A stretch of 64,000 nt of DNA, taken from contig NZ_BAAAUN010000001.1 of NCBI RefSeq assembly GCF_039533965.1, positions 1,772,950 through 1,836,949 of the forward strand, written 5' to 3'. The stretch's first letter is position 1, and each line of letters begins with the position of its first letter. The translations under genes were made by a program, and so were the position numbers. The stretch is from Microbacterium luteolum (GTDB lineage Bacteria; Actinomycetota; Actinomycetes; Actinomycetales; Microbacteriaceae). The notes below the pieces were generated by a model. The model made no database searches. It had not been told where the DNA came from and worked only from the letters and a program-made list of their open reading frames with translations. Shown piece after piece: positions 16,473 to 24,456 of this stretch.

Positions 16473-17695
16473 TGGGTGTCTCCCTTCATGATGCGGCCGG
16501 CCTTCACGACGAAGGCGACCATGTCCGGTTCCGCGAAGATGCGGGCGTCGTCGAGCGGGTTCCGCTTCCAGGCGACGAGGTCCGCCGCCATCCCCACGCG
16601 GATCATCCCGACTGTCTCGCCGATGCCGAGGATGTCGGCGTTGACGCTGGTGGCCGAGACGAGCGCCTGCATGGGCGACTCCAGCTCGGCACGCAACCGC
16701 AGCTCCTCGCCGCGGCGGTGCTGGCCCGCCCCGAGGAGGTCGGAGCCGAGACCGATCCGCACGCCGGCCTCACGAGAGATCCGGAGGGCGGTGGCCATAC
16801 GGCGGCGGGCGCCGGCGATGCGTTCGCGCGTCGAGGGATCCACGTCGAGGCTCCCGGGGTCCATGATCTGGTCGATCACCGCGAAGGTGGGGACGAGCGC
16901 CACGTCGTGCTCGCGCATCAGCTGCGCGGTCGGCTCGTCGATGTCGGTGCCGTGCTCCACGCACCGCACGCCCGCCATCACGGCGTTGCGGATGCCGGCG
17001 TTGTTGTGCGCGTGCACGGTCACGTAGGTGCCGCGCGCGGTGGCCTCCTCGACCGCGACCGCGATCTCCGCCACGGTGAACTGCGTGTCCTCGAGGCGAT
17101 CATGACCCCCGACGACCCCACCCGTCACGCACAGTTTCAGGAAGGATGCTCCGCGTCGGAACGACTCCCGGACGTTGCGCCGCAGCTCGTCGGCGTTGCC
17201 CGACATGAGCGACAGGGCGGCGAGACCGGGGATGTGATGCGTCTCCCAGAGCTCGGTCGGCTCCCACTCGGCGCCGTAGTAGCCGTGCCCGCCGGTCTGA
17301 CAGTGCACGGGGCCGCACGACAGCACGCGCGGGCCGCGGACCTTGCCCTTCGCGATGACGTCGACGACCCCTCCGTCGATGCCTCCGGTGTCGCGCACCG
17401 TGGTGAAGCCGGCGTCGAGGGTGCGGCCGGCCGTGCTGAAGATGTCGGCGGCGATCTCGGCCGCGGAGAGCTGGAACCCGAACTGGGCCCGGATGGGACT
17501 CGAGAGTCCGAGGTGCACGTGGGCGTCGATCAGGCCGGGGGTCAGCAGCATGCCGTCGAGGTCGACGGTCTCGGCCCCCGCCGGGGCGGTTCCGATCCGG
17601 GTGATGACGCCGTCCTCGACGCACACATCCGCGGCGGAGGGCTCGGAGCCGGATCCATCCGCGACGGTGCCGCCGGCGAACCAGATCTCGGTCAT
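16469..17695 (-). CDS. Metal-dependent amidohydrolase (imidazolonepropionase/prolidase-like)
   Basis: The 408-residue protein has the amidohydrolase composite architecture: a small beta-sandwich formed by both ends, and a TIM barrel opening with LIDAHVHLGL (HxH metal ligands at about residues 59-61). Further metal-site candidates are VHAHNNAG and GLGSDLLGAG. It resembles the Xaa-Pro dipeptidase/imidazolonepropionase-related branch that hydrolyses cyclic amides or peptides. It is the first gene of a three-gene leftward operon, divergent from a TetR gene with shared repeat operators. Confidence 0.87.
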   Translation of the reverse strand: MTEIWFAGGTVADGSGSEPSAADVCVEDGVITRIGTAPAGAETVDLDGMLLTPGLIDAHVHLGLSSPIRAQFGFQLSAAEIAADIFSTAGRTLDAGFTTVRDTGGIDGGVVDVIAKGKVRGPRVLSCGPVHCQTGGHGYYGAEWEPTELWETHHIPGLAALSLMSGNADELRRNVRESFRRGASFLKLCVTGGVVGGHDRLEDTQFTVAEIAVAVEEATARGTYVTVHAHNNAGIRNAVMAGVRCVEHGTDIDEPTAQLMREHDVALVPTFAVIDQIMDPGSLDVDPSTRERIAGARRRMATALRISREAGVRIGLGSDLLGAGQHRRGEELRLRAELESPMQALVSATSVNADILGIGETVGMIRVGMAADLVAWKRNPLDDARIFAEPDMVAFVVKAGRIMKGDTQ

Positions 17696-17724
17696 GGAGC
17701 CTCTTTCCGGAGAACAGCCCTGTC

Positions 17725-17773
17725 CTCAACAGTGGTGAATTCGTTGTAGGCTAACGTACTCAACAGTGGTGAA
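17725..17773. promoter_or_regulatory. TetR operator repeats and divergent promoter
   Basis: CTCAACAGTGGTGAA occurs twice, at 17725-17739 and 17759-17773, as a perfect 15-bp direct repeat 34 bp apart. Each contains an imperfect palindrome CAxCAxTGxTG. Between them TAGGCTA (17747-17753) reads as a -10 box in both directions: TAGGCT rightward, TAGCCT leftward. Each repeat would therefore cover one promoter's start site and the other's -35 region. The TetR protein at 17792 is the natural ligand. Confidence 0.75.
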
Positions 17774-17791
17774 GGTGTCAACGGAGGCAAC

Positions 17792-18382
17792 ATGCGAGCA
17801 TCGATCGGCGAAGGGAAGGCGCGCCTCCTGCAGGCGCTGTTCGATGAATTCGGCGAGACCGGGCCCAGCCCGAACCTGTCGATGCGCCAGGTGGCCGAGC
17901 GCCTCGGCGTGCACCACACGCTCCTCACGTACCACTTCGGGTCGCGCCCTGCTCTGCTGAGCGCCGTCCTCTCGGAGGCGCGTCGTCGGGACAACCTCAT
18001 CATCGCGGCGACCGGCGACGACCTCGGCTTCGTCGACATGCTCCGCGCCATCTGGGGCTTCTACGCCAACACCGGGCATGAGGAGCGGACCCGCGCCTTC
18101 TTCCACCTGATCGGCTTGGCGGTGTACGAGCGCGGCGCCTTCGACGGTTTCGTCGCCGACCTCGACGACCTCACCCGCCTTCTCCAGGCGGCGGCACGAC
18201 GCGAAGGATGGCCCGAGGCGGAGGCCGTGCAGCAGAGCCTCATCGCGATCGCGTGCGTACGCGGCCTGCTGCTGCAACGACTGCTGAGCCCCTCCGAGGA
18301 GGTGGATGCCGCGGCCGAGCGGTTCATCGCATCGTTCGCGACGCCCCGCCTCGAGGATCATCGGAAGAACGGAACGACATGA
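17792..18382 (+). CDS. TetR/AcrR-family transcriptional regulator
   Basis: The 196-residue protein starts at the ATG with GGAGG four bases upstream. The N-terminal TetR HTH covers about residues 10-55 (LSMRQVAERLGVHHTLLTYH, then FGSRPALLSAVLSEA). An all-helical ligand domain follows, including ERFIASFATPRL near the end. Its stop overlaps the start of the flavoprotein gene (ATGA, 18379-18382). It sits between two catabolic units and next to a 15-bp repeat pair, so it likely represses both; the ligand may be their substrate. Confidence 0.88.
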   Translation: MRASIGEGKARLLQALFDEFGETGPSPNLSMRQVAERLGVHHTLLTYHFGSRPALLSAVLSEARRRDNLIIAATGDDLGFVDMLRAIWGFYANTGHEERTRAFFHLIGLAVYERGAFDGFVADLDDLTRLLQAAARREGWPEAEAVQQSLIAIACVRGLLLQRLLSPSEEVDAAAERFIASFATPRLEDHRKNGTT

Positions 18383-19581
18383 CCCAGGGATACTCCCACA
18401 TCGTCATCGGCGCCGGAGCCATCGGATCCGCTGCCGCCTACTGGCTGACGCAGGCGGGCGCAGAACGCGTGCTCGTGCTGGAGCAGTTCGAGCTCGGCCA
18501 CGCCCTCGGCTCGTCCGGCGACCACTCGAGGATCATCCGTCGGGCGTACCACCGCGACGACTACACGAAGCTCACCGCCGCGATGTTCGCCGCGTGGGCG
18601 CACGTCGAGGAGCGCTCCGGTCTGAAGATCTACACGCAGACCGGAGGCATCGACCTCGCGGTCGCGGAAAGCCCGGGCGCGGCGGAGATCGACGAGTACC
18701 GACGGGCGATGGATGCGGCCGGCATCCGCTACGACGAGTTGACGATCGACGACATCCGCGGCCAGTATCCGCAGTGGAACGTGTCGGACGACACGATCGG
18801 GATCCATCAGGCGGATGCCGGCATCCTCGACATCCGCCGCTCCGTGTCGGCCCATGTGTCGCTGGCCAGGGCCGCCGGGGTGGAGTTCCGCTCCGGTGTC
18901 GTCGTGACGGGCGTGCGGATCGACGCCGACGGGGTGACCGTCTCGACGTCGGAGGGATCGTTCGACGGAGGCCAGCTCGTCGTCGCCGCGGGATCCTGGC
19001 TCGGAGACCTGATGCCCGACCTCGGACTGTCGTTCGCTCTCACTCTGAGCCAGGAGCAGGTGGGGTACTTCTCCTCGCAGAATCTCTCCGATTTCACTCC
19101 GGACAGATTCCCGATCTGGATCCACCACAGCGACGAGGTGCATTACGGATTCCCGGTGTACGGCGAAGCGGCGGTCAAGCTCGCACGCGACATGCGCGGC
19201 CACTTCATCTCTCCCTCGGAGCGTTCGTTCGTCCCGGACGACGACGAGCCGGAGGTCCTCCGCGCCTTCCTCCGTGCGCACCTGCCGGGTGCCGACGGAC
19301 CGCTGCTGATGAGCAAGACGTGCGTGTACGACATGCCCGCCGACCGAGACTTCGTGCTCGACACCGTGCCGGGGCATCCTCACGTCGCCGTGTTCAACGG
19401 CGCAGGGCACGCGGGGAAGTTCGCGAGCCTGGTCGGGCGGATCCTCGCCGATCTGCTCACGGTCGGCCGCACGGAGCACGACATCTCGTCGTTCAGCCTG
19501 ACGCGACCCGCGATCGTCGACCCCGACTTCGTGCCTCTCTTCCGGCTCGGGACCGGCGATGAGACGGTGAGCGCCGTCTAG
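18379..19581 (+). CDS. FAD-dependent amine oxidoreductase, SolA / sarcosine oxidase family
   Basis: Starting at the ATG coupled to the TetR stop, the 400-residue protein has a Rossmann FAD motif GAGAIGSAAAYWLTQAG (about residues 9-25). The DAO-family arginine segment SSGDHSRIIRRAYHRDDYT and the C-terminal FNGAGHAGKFASLVGRILAD stretch are both present. This is the monomeric sarcosine oxidase / N-methyl-L-tryptophan oxidase family, which oxidises N-methyl amino acids with covalent or tight FAD. The usual FAD-linking Cys position holds no clear Cys that I can assign by eye. The substrate is inferred to be a secondary amine. Confidence 0.87.
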   Translation: MTQGYSHIVIGAGAIGSAAAYWLTQAGAERVLVLEQFELGHALGSSGDHSRIIRRAYHRDDYTKLTAAMFAAWAHVEERSGLKIYTQTGGIDLAVAESPGAAEIDEYRRAMDAAGIRYDELTIDDIRGQYPQWNVSDDTIGIHQADAGILDIRRSVSAHVSLARAAGVEFRSGVVVTGVRIDADGVTVSTSEGSFDGGQLVVAAGSWLGDLMPDLGLSFALTLSQEQVGYFSSQNLSDFTPDRFPIWIHHSDEVHYGFPVYGEAAVKLARDMRGHFISPSERSFVPDDDEPEVLRAFLRAHLPGADGPLLMSKTCVYDMPADRDFVLDTVPGHPHVAVFNGAGHAGKFASLVGRILADLLTVGRTEHDISSFSLTRPAIVDPDFVPLFRLGTGDETVSAV

Positions 19582-19604
19582 GGTGGTGAGCCGGGGGCCG
19601 ATAT

Positions 19605-20081
19605 ATGACTTGGCAAGACGCAGGACACGTGGATCGACGGCAGACCGGTGAAGCGCATCCCGGCTGGGGATGGGGCGTGGTGCTCGTCCCGGCAGCGGTG
19701 GGGCTGGCCGCACTCGGCCTGTTCTTCATCCGCGAGCTCGGCGCCGGAATGGGCGTCCTGATCGGCGTCGCCCTCATCGCCTGGGCCGCGTCCCTCGCGA
19801 TGCCCTTCTTCGTGATCGCGTGGTACGCCGCGCAGGCGGCGTGGAAGGCATCACGGGAACAGCGCGGTCAGACCTTCGCCGCCCCGTCGCATCAGCTCCG
19901 GGGCATCGGCTTCCGCATCCGCTGGAGCTTCCCCGCCCGCGGCCTCATGTTCAGCGCCGCCGCCTACGACGGGCCCGACCTCCCGATGCTCGTCGTCGGC
20001 AAGGTCGTCCACATCATCGCGATCGTGATCCTCGTGGGCGCGGGGCTCATCGCCGCGCTCGTCGGCCTGGCCACGCGCTGA
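19605..20081 (+). CDS. Small membrane protein of unknown function
   Basis: The 158-residue protein begins MTWQDAGHVDRRQTG. It has three likely membrane segments: about 24-46 (GVVLVPAAVGLAALGLFFIR), 48-76 (MGVLIGVALIAWAASLAMPF) and about 132-155 (VVHIIAIVILVGAGLIAALV). A soluble basic stretch lies between the second and third. I do not recognise the family. It follows the SolA-type gene by 23 bp in the same orientation, but no ribosome-binding site is evident and a functional link is uncertain. Confidence 0.65.
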   Translation: MTWQDAGHVDRRQTGEAHPGWGWGVVLVPAAVGLAALGLFFIRELGAGMGVLIGVALIAWAASLAMPFFVIAWYAAQAAWKASREQRGQTFAAPSHQLRGIGFRIRWSFPARGLMFSAAAYDGPDLPMLVVGKVVHIIAIVILVGAGLIAALVGLATR

Positions 20082-20090
20082 CCCGAGAGC

Positions 20091-20138
20091 GCAGCCCGGG
20101 CAGACGCGTGTCCTGCACGTCGTCCGCCCGGTGGCGCT
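20091..20138. terminator. Possible bidirectional terminator hairpin
   Basis: Between convergent genes, GCGCAGCCCGGGCAGACG and CGTCCGCCCGGTGGCGC form an imperfect stem of about 15 pairs with an 11-base loop. There is no T-tract, and the pairing has mismatches. Confidence 0.35.
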
Positions 20139-20142
20139 TCCT

Positions 20143-20898
20143 CTACTTGCGGGGCGGGTTGAGCGGCAGCCACTCCTCGAGGCGCGTCTCGAAGATGTGC
20201 GCCCCGTCGAGAGGTACCAGAGTGCGCTCCTCGATCTGAGCGCCGTAGTAGGGGGCGCTGTCATCGCGCACGACGGTGCGCGGATCCTTGCGGAAGGTCA
20301 GTCCCCTGCGGATGAACTCGTCCATGCCGAAGGCCTCCGGCCCCGCGATCTCGACGTCGCCGCTCGGGGCGCCGGCGGCGGTGCGAGCCACGGCCGTGGC
20401 GACGTCCTCGGCGGCGATGGGCTGCACGAGTGCGCCGGGCAGCCGCACTTCGGTGCCTTCGGTCGAGATGTCGGCGATGCTTCCGATGAACTCGAAGAAC
20501 TGGGTGGCGTGCACGAGCGAGTACGCGATGCCCGATTCTCGGATCAGCTTCTCCTGAGCGACCTTGGCAGCGAAGTACGGGATCGCCTGCGGGCGGTCGG
20601 TGCCGACGATGGTGAGCGCGACGTGATGCTTCACGCCGGCCTCCGCCTCCGCGCGGAGCAGATTGCGCGTCGAGGTGGTGAAGAACTCGAGCACGTCGTC
20701 CGGTGCGAACGACGGCGAGTTCGAGACGTCGACGACGACATCCGCTCCGGTCAATGCCTCGGCGAGGCCCTCTCCGGTGAGGGAGTTGACACCGGTGTTC
20801 GGCGAAGCCGCGACGGCCTCGTGGCCGTGCTCCGTCAGTTTCGCGACGACCTTGGATCCGATGAGGCCCGTGCCCCCGATGACGACGATCTTTGCCAT
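20143..20898 (-). CDS. NmrA-type NAD(P)-binding oxidoreductase/epimerase, COE partner of ECF41 sigma factor
   Basis: The ATG at 20898 gives 251 residues starting MAKIVVIGGTGLIGSKVVAK, a Rossmann nucleotide-binding motif. The rest is an NmrA/SDR-like atypical short-chain fold (VALTIVGTDR, YSLVHATQFFEFIG). A longer start, TTG at 20919, is possible but AGGCAGGG favours the ATG. ECF41 sigma genes typically sit beside a carboxymuconolactone decarboxylase, oxidoreductase or epimerase (COE) gene that they transcribe. This gene is divergent from such a sigma factor, and its own promoter carries the matching TGTCACA box. The chemical reaction is unknown. Confidence 0.87.
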   Translation of the reverse strand: MAKIVVIGGTGLIGSKVVAKLTEHGHEAVAASPNTGVNSLTGEGLAEALTGADVVVDVSNSPSFAPDDVLEFFTTSTRNLLRAEAEAGVKHHVALTIVGTDRPQAIPYFAAKVAQEKLIRESGIAYSLVHATQFFEFIGSIADISTEGTEVRLPGALVQPIAAEDVATAVARTAAGAPSGDVEIAGPEAFGMDEFIRRGLTFRKDPRTVVRDDSAPYYGAQIEERTLVPLDGAHIFETRLEEWLPLNPPRK

Positions 20899-20946
20899 TT
20901 CCCTGCCTTTCGTTCTCAAGAGCGCCGCTCGGCGCCCATCAGATAG

Positions 20947-20973
20947 GACCGGGGAGAGACGCTCGATGTGACA
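20947..20973 (-). promoter_or_regulatory. ECF41-type promoter of the NmrA/COE gene
   Basis: On the minus strand TGTCACA (20967-20973) is followed by 16 bp and GGTC (20947-20950). The published ECF41 consensus, as I recall it, is TGTCACA-N16-CGTC. The identical arrangement occurs on the other strand in front of the sigma gene. Confidence 0.8.
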
Positions 20974-21019
20974 GCGCGCCTTCGACCCGATCGGCCCCCG
21001 TCGGATTCCTCACCCGACC

Positions 21020-21046
21020 TGTCACAGATCGTGGCCGCCACCGGTC
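21020..21046 (+). promoter_or_regulatory. ECF41-type autoregulatory promoter of the sigma gene
   Basis: TGTCACA (21020-21026), a 16-bp spacer and GGTC (21043-21046) lie 46 bp before the sigma factor ATG. Both divergent promoters share the same -35, the same spacing and the same -10 variant. Confidence 0.8.
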
Positions 21047-21092
21047 TGTGCTTCTGTAGGGGTGTGCGCGGGAACGGAACGGAGCGGGCGAG

Positions 21093-22013
21093 ATGCGAAT
21101 CGATGAGGTGATGTCGAGCCCTGACGATCTCGGCAGGAGCGGAGACCTCGAAGAGGCCGTGCGGATCTTCGACACCCACCGTCGACGCCTGTTCGGCATC
21201 GCCTATCGCATGCTGAGCAGCGTCGCGGATGCGGAGGACATCGTCCAGGAGACGTGGATCCGGTGGCAGAACACGGATCGCACGCAGATTCAGGAGCCCG
21301 TGGCGTTTCTCACGACGATCGCCACCAGGCTCTCGATCAACGTCCTGCAGTCCTCGCACACGCGACGCGAGACCTACATCGGGCCGTGGCTGCCCGAGCC
21401 GGTCAACACGGACGACGACCCGGCTCTCGGTGCCGAGCGGGCTGAGGCGCTGCAGTTCGCGATCCTCTTGACGCTCGAGAAGCTGACCCCGACCGAGCGG
21501 GCGGCGTACATCCTCCGCGAAGCGTTCGACTACCCGTATCCCCGCATCGCCGAGGTGATCTCCAGCAGCGTCGTCAGCGCGCGACAGCTCGTCAGCAGGG
21601 CGCGAGCGCATCTGTCTTCCACGAAGGTGGCGACCGTGGATCCGCACGCGCAACGCCGATTGCTGGAAGCCTTCCTCACTGCGGCGCAGAAGGGTGACGC
21701 CCAGGAGCTGGAGCGCCTGTTCGCGTCCGACGTCGTGAGCTACACCGACGGCAACGGGGTGAAGCTCGCCGCGCGCACTCCCGTGAACGGACGCCGCCGC
21801 GTCGCGCAGTTCGTCGCCGCGTTCGCCCACCACTTCTGGACAGGAAAGACGATCGACTGGGTTCACGTCAACGGTCAGCCCGCCGCGACCCTCACCGAGG
21901 ACGACGCGGTGACCACCATCGTGACCGTGACGACATCGACCGAAGGCATCCTTCAGCTCCTCTGGGTCATGAGCCCGCAGAAGCTCGGACATGTCACCGC
22001 GGTCAGCGCATGA
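21093..22013 (+). CDS. ECF41-type (SigJ-like) RNA polymerase sigma factor with SnoaL-like C-terminal extension
   Basis: The 306-residue protein has sigma region 2 (IFDTHRRRLFGIAYRMLSSV, then DAEDIVQETWIRWQ), an inter-domain linker with WLPEP (99-103), and sigma region 4 (about 125-175). The SnoaL-like domain runs from about 185 to the end. The ECF41 hallmarks are WLPEP, DGGGK (here DGNGVK, 219-224) and a C-terminal NPDKL (here SPQKL, 294-298), so the last two are degenerate. In this family the extension both inhibits and is needed for activity; there is no anti-sigma gene. It overlaps the next gene by ATGA. Confidence 0.9.
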   Translation: MRIDEVMSSPDDLGRSGDLEEAVRIFDTHRRRLFGIAYRMLSSVADAEDIVQETWIRWQNTDRTQIQEPVAFLTTIATRLSINVLQSSHTRRETYIGPWLPEPVNTDDDPALGAERAEALQFAILLTLEKLTPTERAAYILREAFDYPYPRIAEVISSSVVSARQLVSRARAHLSSTKVATVDPHAQRRLLEAFLTAAQKGDAQELERLFASDVVSYTDGNGVKLAARTPVNGRRRVAQFVAAFAHHFWTGKTIDWVHVNGQPAATLTEDDAVTTIVTVTTSTEGILQLLWVMSPQKLGHVTAVSA

Positions 22014-22408
22014 CCCGCAAGCACTACCCGGCGTGGTGGCGCCGGAGGCTTCGTGGTGCCGCCGCCGAGGGCACGATGAGCGAACTCGCGAGCGCTCTGA
22101 CGTCGAACGATGAGGATGTGCTCCGCGAGATGCTGCACCCGGACGTCGTGGTGATCATCGACAGCGGCGGGTTCGTTCCCCACGCGGCCGAGCCCGCCGA
22201 GGGACCGGCCGCGGCTACCTCGCAGCTGCTCAGCCTGATGACGTCGGACACGTCCGTCGCGATGGCGTCGATCAACAGCGTTCCCGGGTTCACCCTGATC
22301 CGCGGCGGACAGGTCGTCGGAGCGGTCACCGCAGAGGAGCGATCGGGACTCCTGTCCAGCGTCTGGGTCGTGTGCAATCCCGACAAGCTCCGCCACTGGA
22401 ATCGGTGA
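22010..22408 (+). CDS. Stand-alone SnoaL-like protein resembling the ECF41 C-terminal extension
   Basis: The 132-residue protein starts within the sigma factor stop (ATGA at 22010-22013). MTRKHYPAWWRRRLRGAAAE is a basic start; a second ATG (MSELASAL, residue 23) could be the true start. The rest reads like an ECF41 tail: ASALTSNDEDVLREMLHPDVVVIIDSGG-type opening with DSGG at 51-54 in place of DGGG. It ends VVCNPDKLRHWNR, carrying the canonical NPDKL signature (123-127) that the adjacent sigma factor itself has lost. It probably acts on, or in place of, the sigma factor's regulatory domain. That is inference from motif and coupling. Confidence 0.75.
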   Translation: MTRKHYPAWWRRRLRGAAAEGTMSELASALTSNDEDVLREMLHPDVVVIIDSGGFVPHAAEPAEGPAAATSQLLSLMTSDTSVAMASINSVPGFTLIRGGQVVGAVTAEERSGLLSSVWVVCNPDKLRHWNR

Positions 22409-22421
22409 CGAGACCGTCAGA

Positions 22422-24446
22422 TCACGACACCGCCGCGATCGACCATGCCGCAGAGCCCTCCCGGATCACCGCCACCGCCCCCGGCTGCAGCACGACACCG
22501 TCGACCGCACCGGAGATCAGATCCACCCCCTCACCGTCCACACGCACCGGCCGCCCGCCGTGGTGCAGCAGGAACAGGTAGTCCCCGTCCGCTCCACGCC
22601 GCCTGATCGCTTCCACTCCGAACGCGCGGGAATCGGGGAACACCGCCTCCACCCCTGCCGTCGATGCGACACCGGCGAGGAAGGCATCCAGCGATTCCTG
22701 CTCGAGCTTCGTCGACACGTACGTCGCGCTCCCCTCCCCGAGCTCGCGCCGGGTGATGGCCGGCACTCCCGCGAGAGGACCCGACTCGTATCGTGTGACG
22801 ACCTCGGCGGTCTCGGCATGCAACAGCTCGGTCCAGGAGCCGCCCGTCATCCCGTTGCTGAGCGGCACCGTGTCCCCGTCCGCGCGCGGAAGGATCTGCT
22901 CGCCCCGGATGCCGAGAAGGTCTCGGAGCATGCCCGGATACCCGCCGGGGACGATGCGCTGATTCTCGTCGGCCAGGCCGGTAGCGAAGGTGACGACGAG
23001 ATGACCGCCGGCCCGTACGTACTCCTCGAGCCAGTCCACGGTCGCCGCGGTGATCGCGTAGAGCGCGGGCACCACCAGCATCCGATACCTCGACACGTCC
23101 GCTCCGGGCGCGACGAAGTCGACGGCGTGACCGCCGCGCCAGAGCGCCCGGTGCGCGGCGCGCACCTCGTCCGAATACGTGATCGCGTCGTTCGGCAGGT
23201 GCGGGGTCTCGAGCGACCACCAGCCCTCGGCATCCCACACGACGGCCACGTCGGATTCGACGACGACACCGTCCGCAGGCGGGGCGGCCACCTCGGCGAT
23301 CTTCTCGAGGATGCCGCCGAGTTCGACGACGGCCTCGAAAGCCTGGGAGTCCGCACCGGCGTGCGGAACGAGCGCGCCGTGCCAGAGCTCTGAGCCGGCG
23401 GCGGACGCCCGCCACTGGAAGAACAGCGAGCTCTGCGATCCGCGAGCGATGTAGCCGAGGGAGTTCCGGATCATGCGGTCCGGCTGTTTGACGAGCGTCT
23501 GCTCACCCACGCGGATGCCGGTGGCGTTCTGCTCCATCAGCAGCCACGGCCCACCCGCCCACGAGCGAGTGAGGTCGGAGCCGTAGGCGACGTGCGTCTC
23601 ACCGTCGGGACCGTCGGTGTCGAGGTAGTGGTCGATCGAGACGACCTCCTGCTCGGCGCTCCACGACCACTGGTCGAGGAAGTTCCAGGTCGGCAGCATG
23701 AAGTTGGTCGTCATCGGAGCCGTCGACCCGGTGGCGCGGATCTCCGACCGCTGCTCGCCGTAGGCCGCGAGCATCTCGTCGGAGTTGAAGCGCCGGAAGT
23801 CCACGAGCTGGGCGGGGTTGTGCAGATACTGCGTCTGCAGCGGAGGGAGGATCTGATCCCAGTCCCCGTAGCGCTGCGACCAGAAGGCCGTGTACCAGGC
23901 CGTGTTGAGCGCCTCGATGGAGCCGTACTTCGCCCGCAGCCACTCCCGGAACGCCCGAGCGGCGTGGGGTCCGTAGTCGACGGTGCCGTACTCGTTGTGG
24001 ATGTGCCAGCCGCGCAGCCCCGGATGCGTGCCGTAGCGCTCCCCCAGGAAACGAGCGATGCGACGAGCGGCCTCCCGGTACGCCGGGGCGCTGATCGCGT
24101 AGGTGTCGCGCGAACCGTGCAGCACGGGAGTGCCGTCGGCGCGGATCGGCAGCGCATCGGGGTGCGCGACGGTGAACCACGGCGGCGGTGAGGCCGTCGG
24201 TGTCGCGAGGAAGAACCCGATGCCGGCGGCGCCGAGGCCGGCGATCACGTCGTCGAGCCAGGCCGCGTCGTACTCGCCCTCGCTCGGCTCGAGCATGGCC
24301 CAGGAGAAGACCCCGATCGTGACCGTGTTCACCTTCGCACGGCGCATCAGCGCGATGTCCTCGGCCCACGTCTCGCGCGACCACTGCTCGGGGTTGTAGT
24401 CGCCTCCGAAGAGGAACTGACCTGGTGCGTACTGCGTGTGCGGCAT
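22422..24446 (-). CDS. GH42 beta-galactosidase
   Basis: The ATG at 24446 (MPHTQYAPGQFLFGGDYNPE) gives 674 residues, the normal GH42 length. The TIM barrel carries acid/base Glu152 in HIHNEYG and nucleophile Glu305 in LLMEQNAT. A trimerisation/amidotransferase-like middle domain (about 390-600) and a small C-terminal beta domain follow. No signal peptide is present, so it acts on imported galactosides. It ends a five-gene leftward operon (binding protein, two permeases, aldo/keto reductase, GH42) under the ROK regulator at 28778. Beta-galactosides or arabinogalacto-oligosaccharides are likely substrates. Confidence 0.92.
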   Translation of the reverse strand: MPHTQYAPGQFLFGGDYNPEQWSRETWAEDIALMRRAKVNTVTIGVFSWAMLEPSEGEYDAAWLDDVIAGLGAAGIGFFLATPTASPPPWFTVAHPDALPIRADGTPVLHGSRDTYAISAPAYREAARRIARFLGERYGTHPGLRGWHIHNEYGTVDYGPHAARAFREWLRAKYGSIEALNTAWYTAFWSQRYGDWDQILPPLQTQYLHNPAQLVDFRRFNSDEMLAAYGEQRSEIRATGSTAPMTTNFMLPTWNFLDQWSWSAEQEVVSIDHYLDTDGPDGETHVAYGSDLTRSWAGGPWLLMEQNATGIRVGEQTLVKQPDRMIRNSLGYIARGSQSSLFFQWRASAAGSELWHGALVPHAGADSQAFEAVVELGGILEKIAEVAAPPADGVVVESDVAVVWDAEGWWSLETPHLPNDAITYSDEVRAAHRALWRGGHAVDFVAPGADVSRYRMLVVPALYAITAATVDWLEEYVRAGGHLVVTFATGLADENQRIVPGGYPGMLRDLLGIRGEQILPRADGDTVPLSNGMTGGSWTELLHAETAEVVTRYESGPLAGVPAITRRELGEGSATYVSTKLEQESLDAFLAGVASTAGVEAVFPDSRAFGVEAIRRRGADGDYLFLLHHGGRPVRVDGEGVDLISGAVDGVVLQPGAVAVIREGSAAWSIAAVS

Positions 24447-24456
24447 CTGTCGTCTT

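Noticed and set aside
20899-20919. TTG start adding seven residues to the NmrA-type protein
   Set aside because: The Rossmann motif normally lies within the first residues, and AGGCAGGG suits the ATG at 20898.
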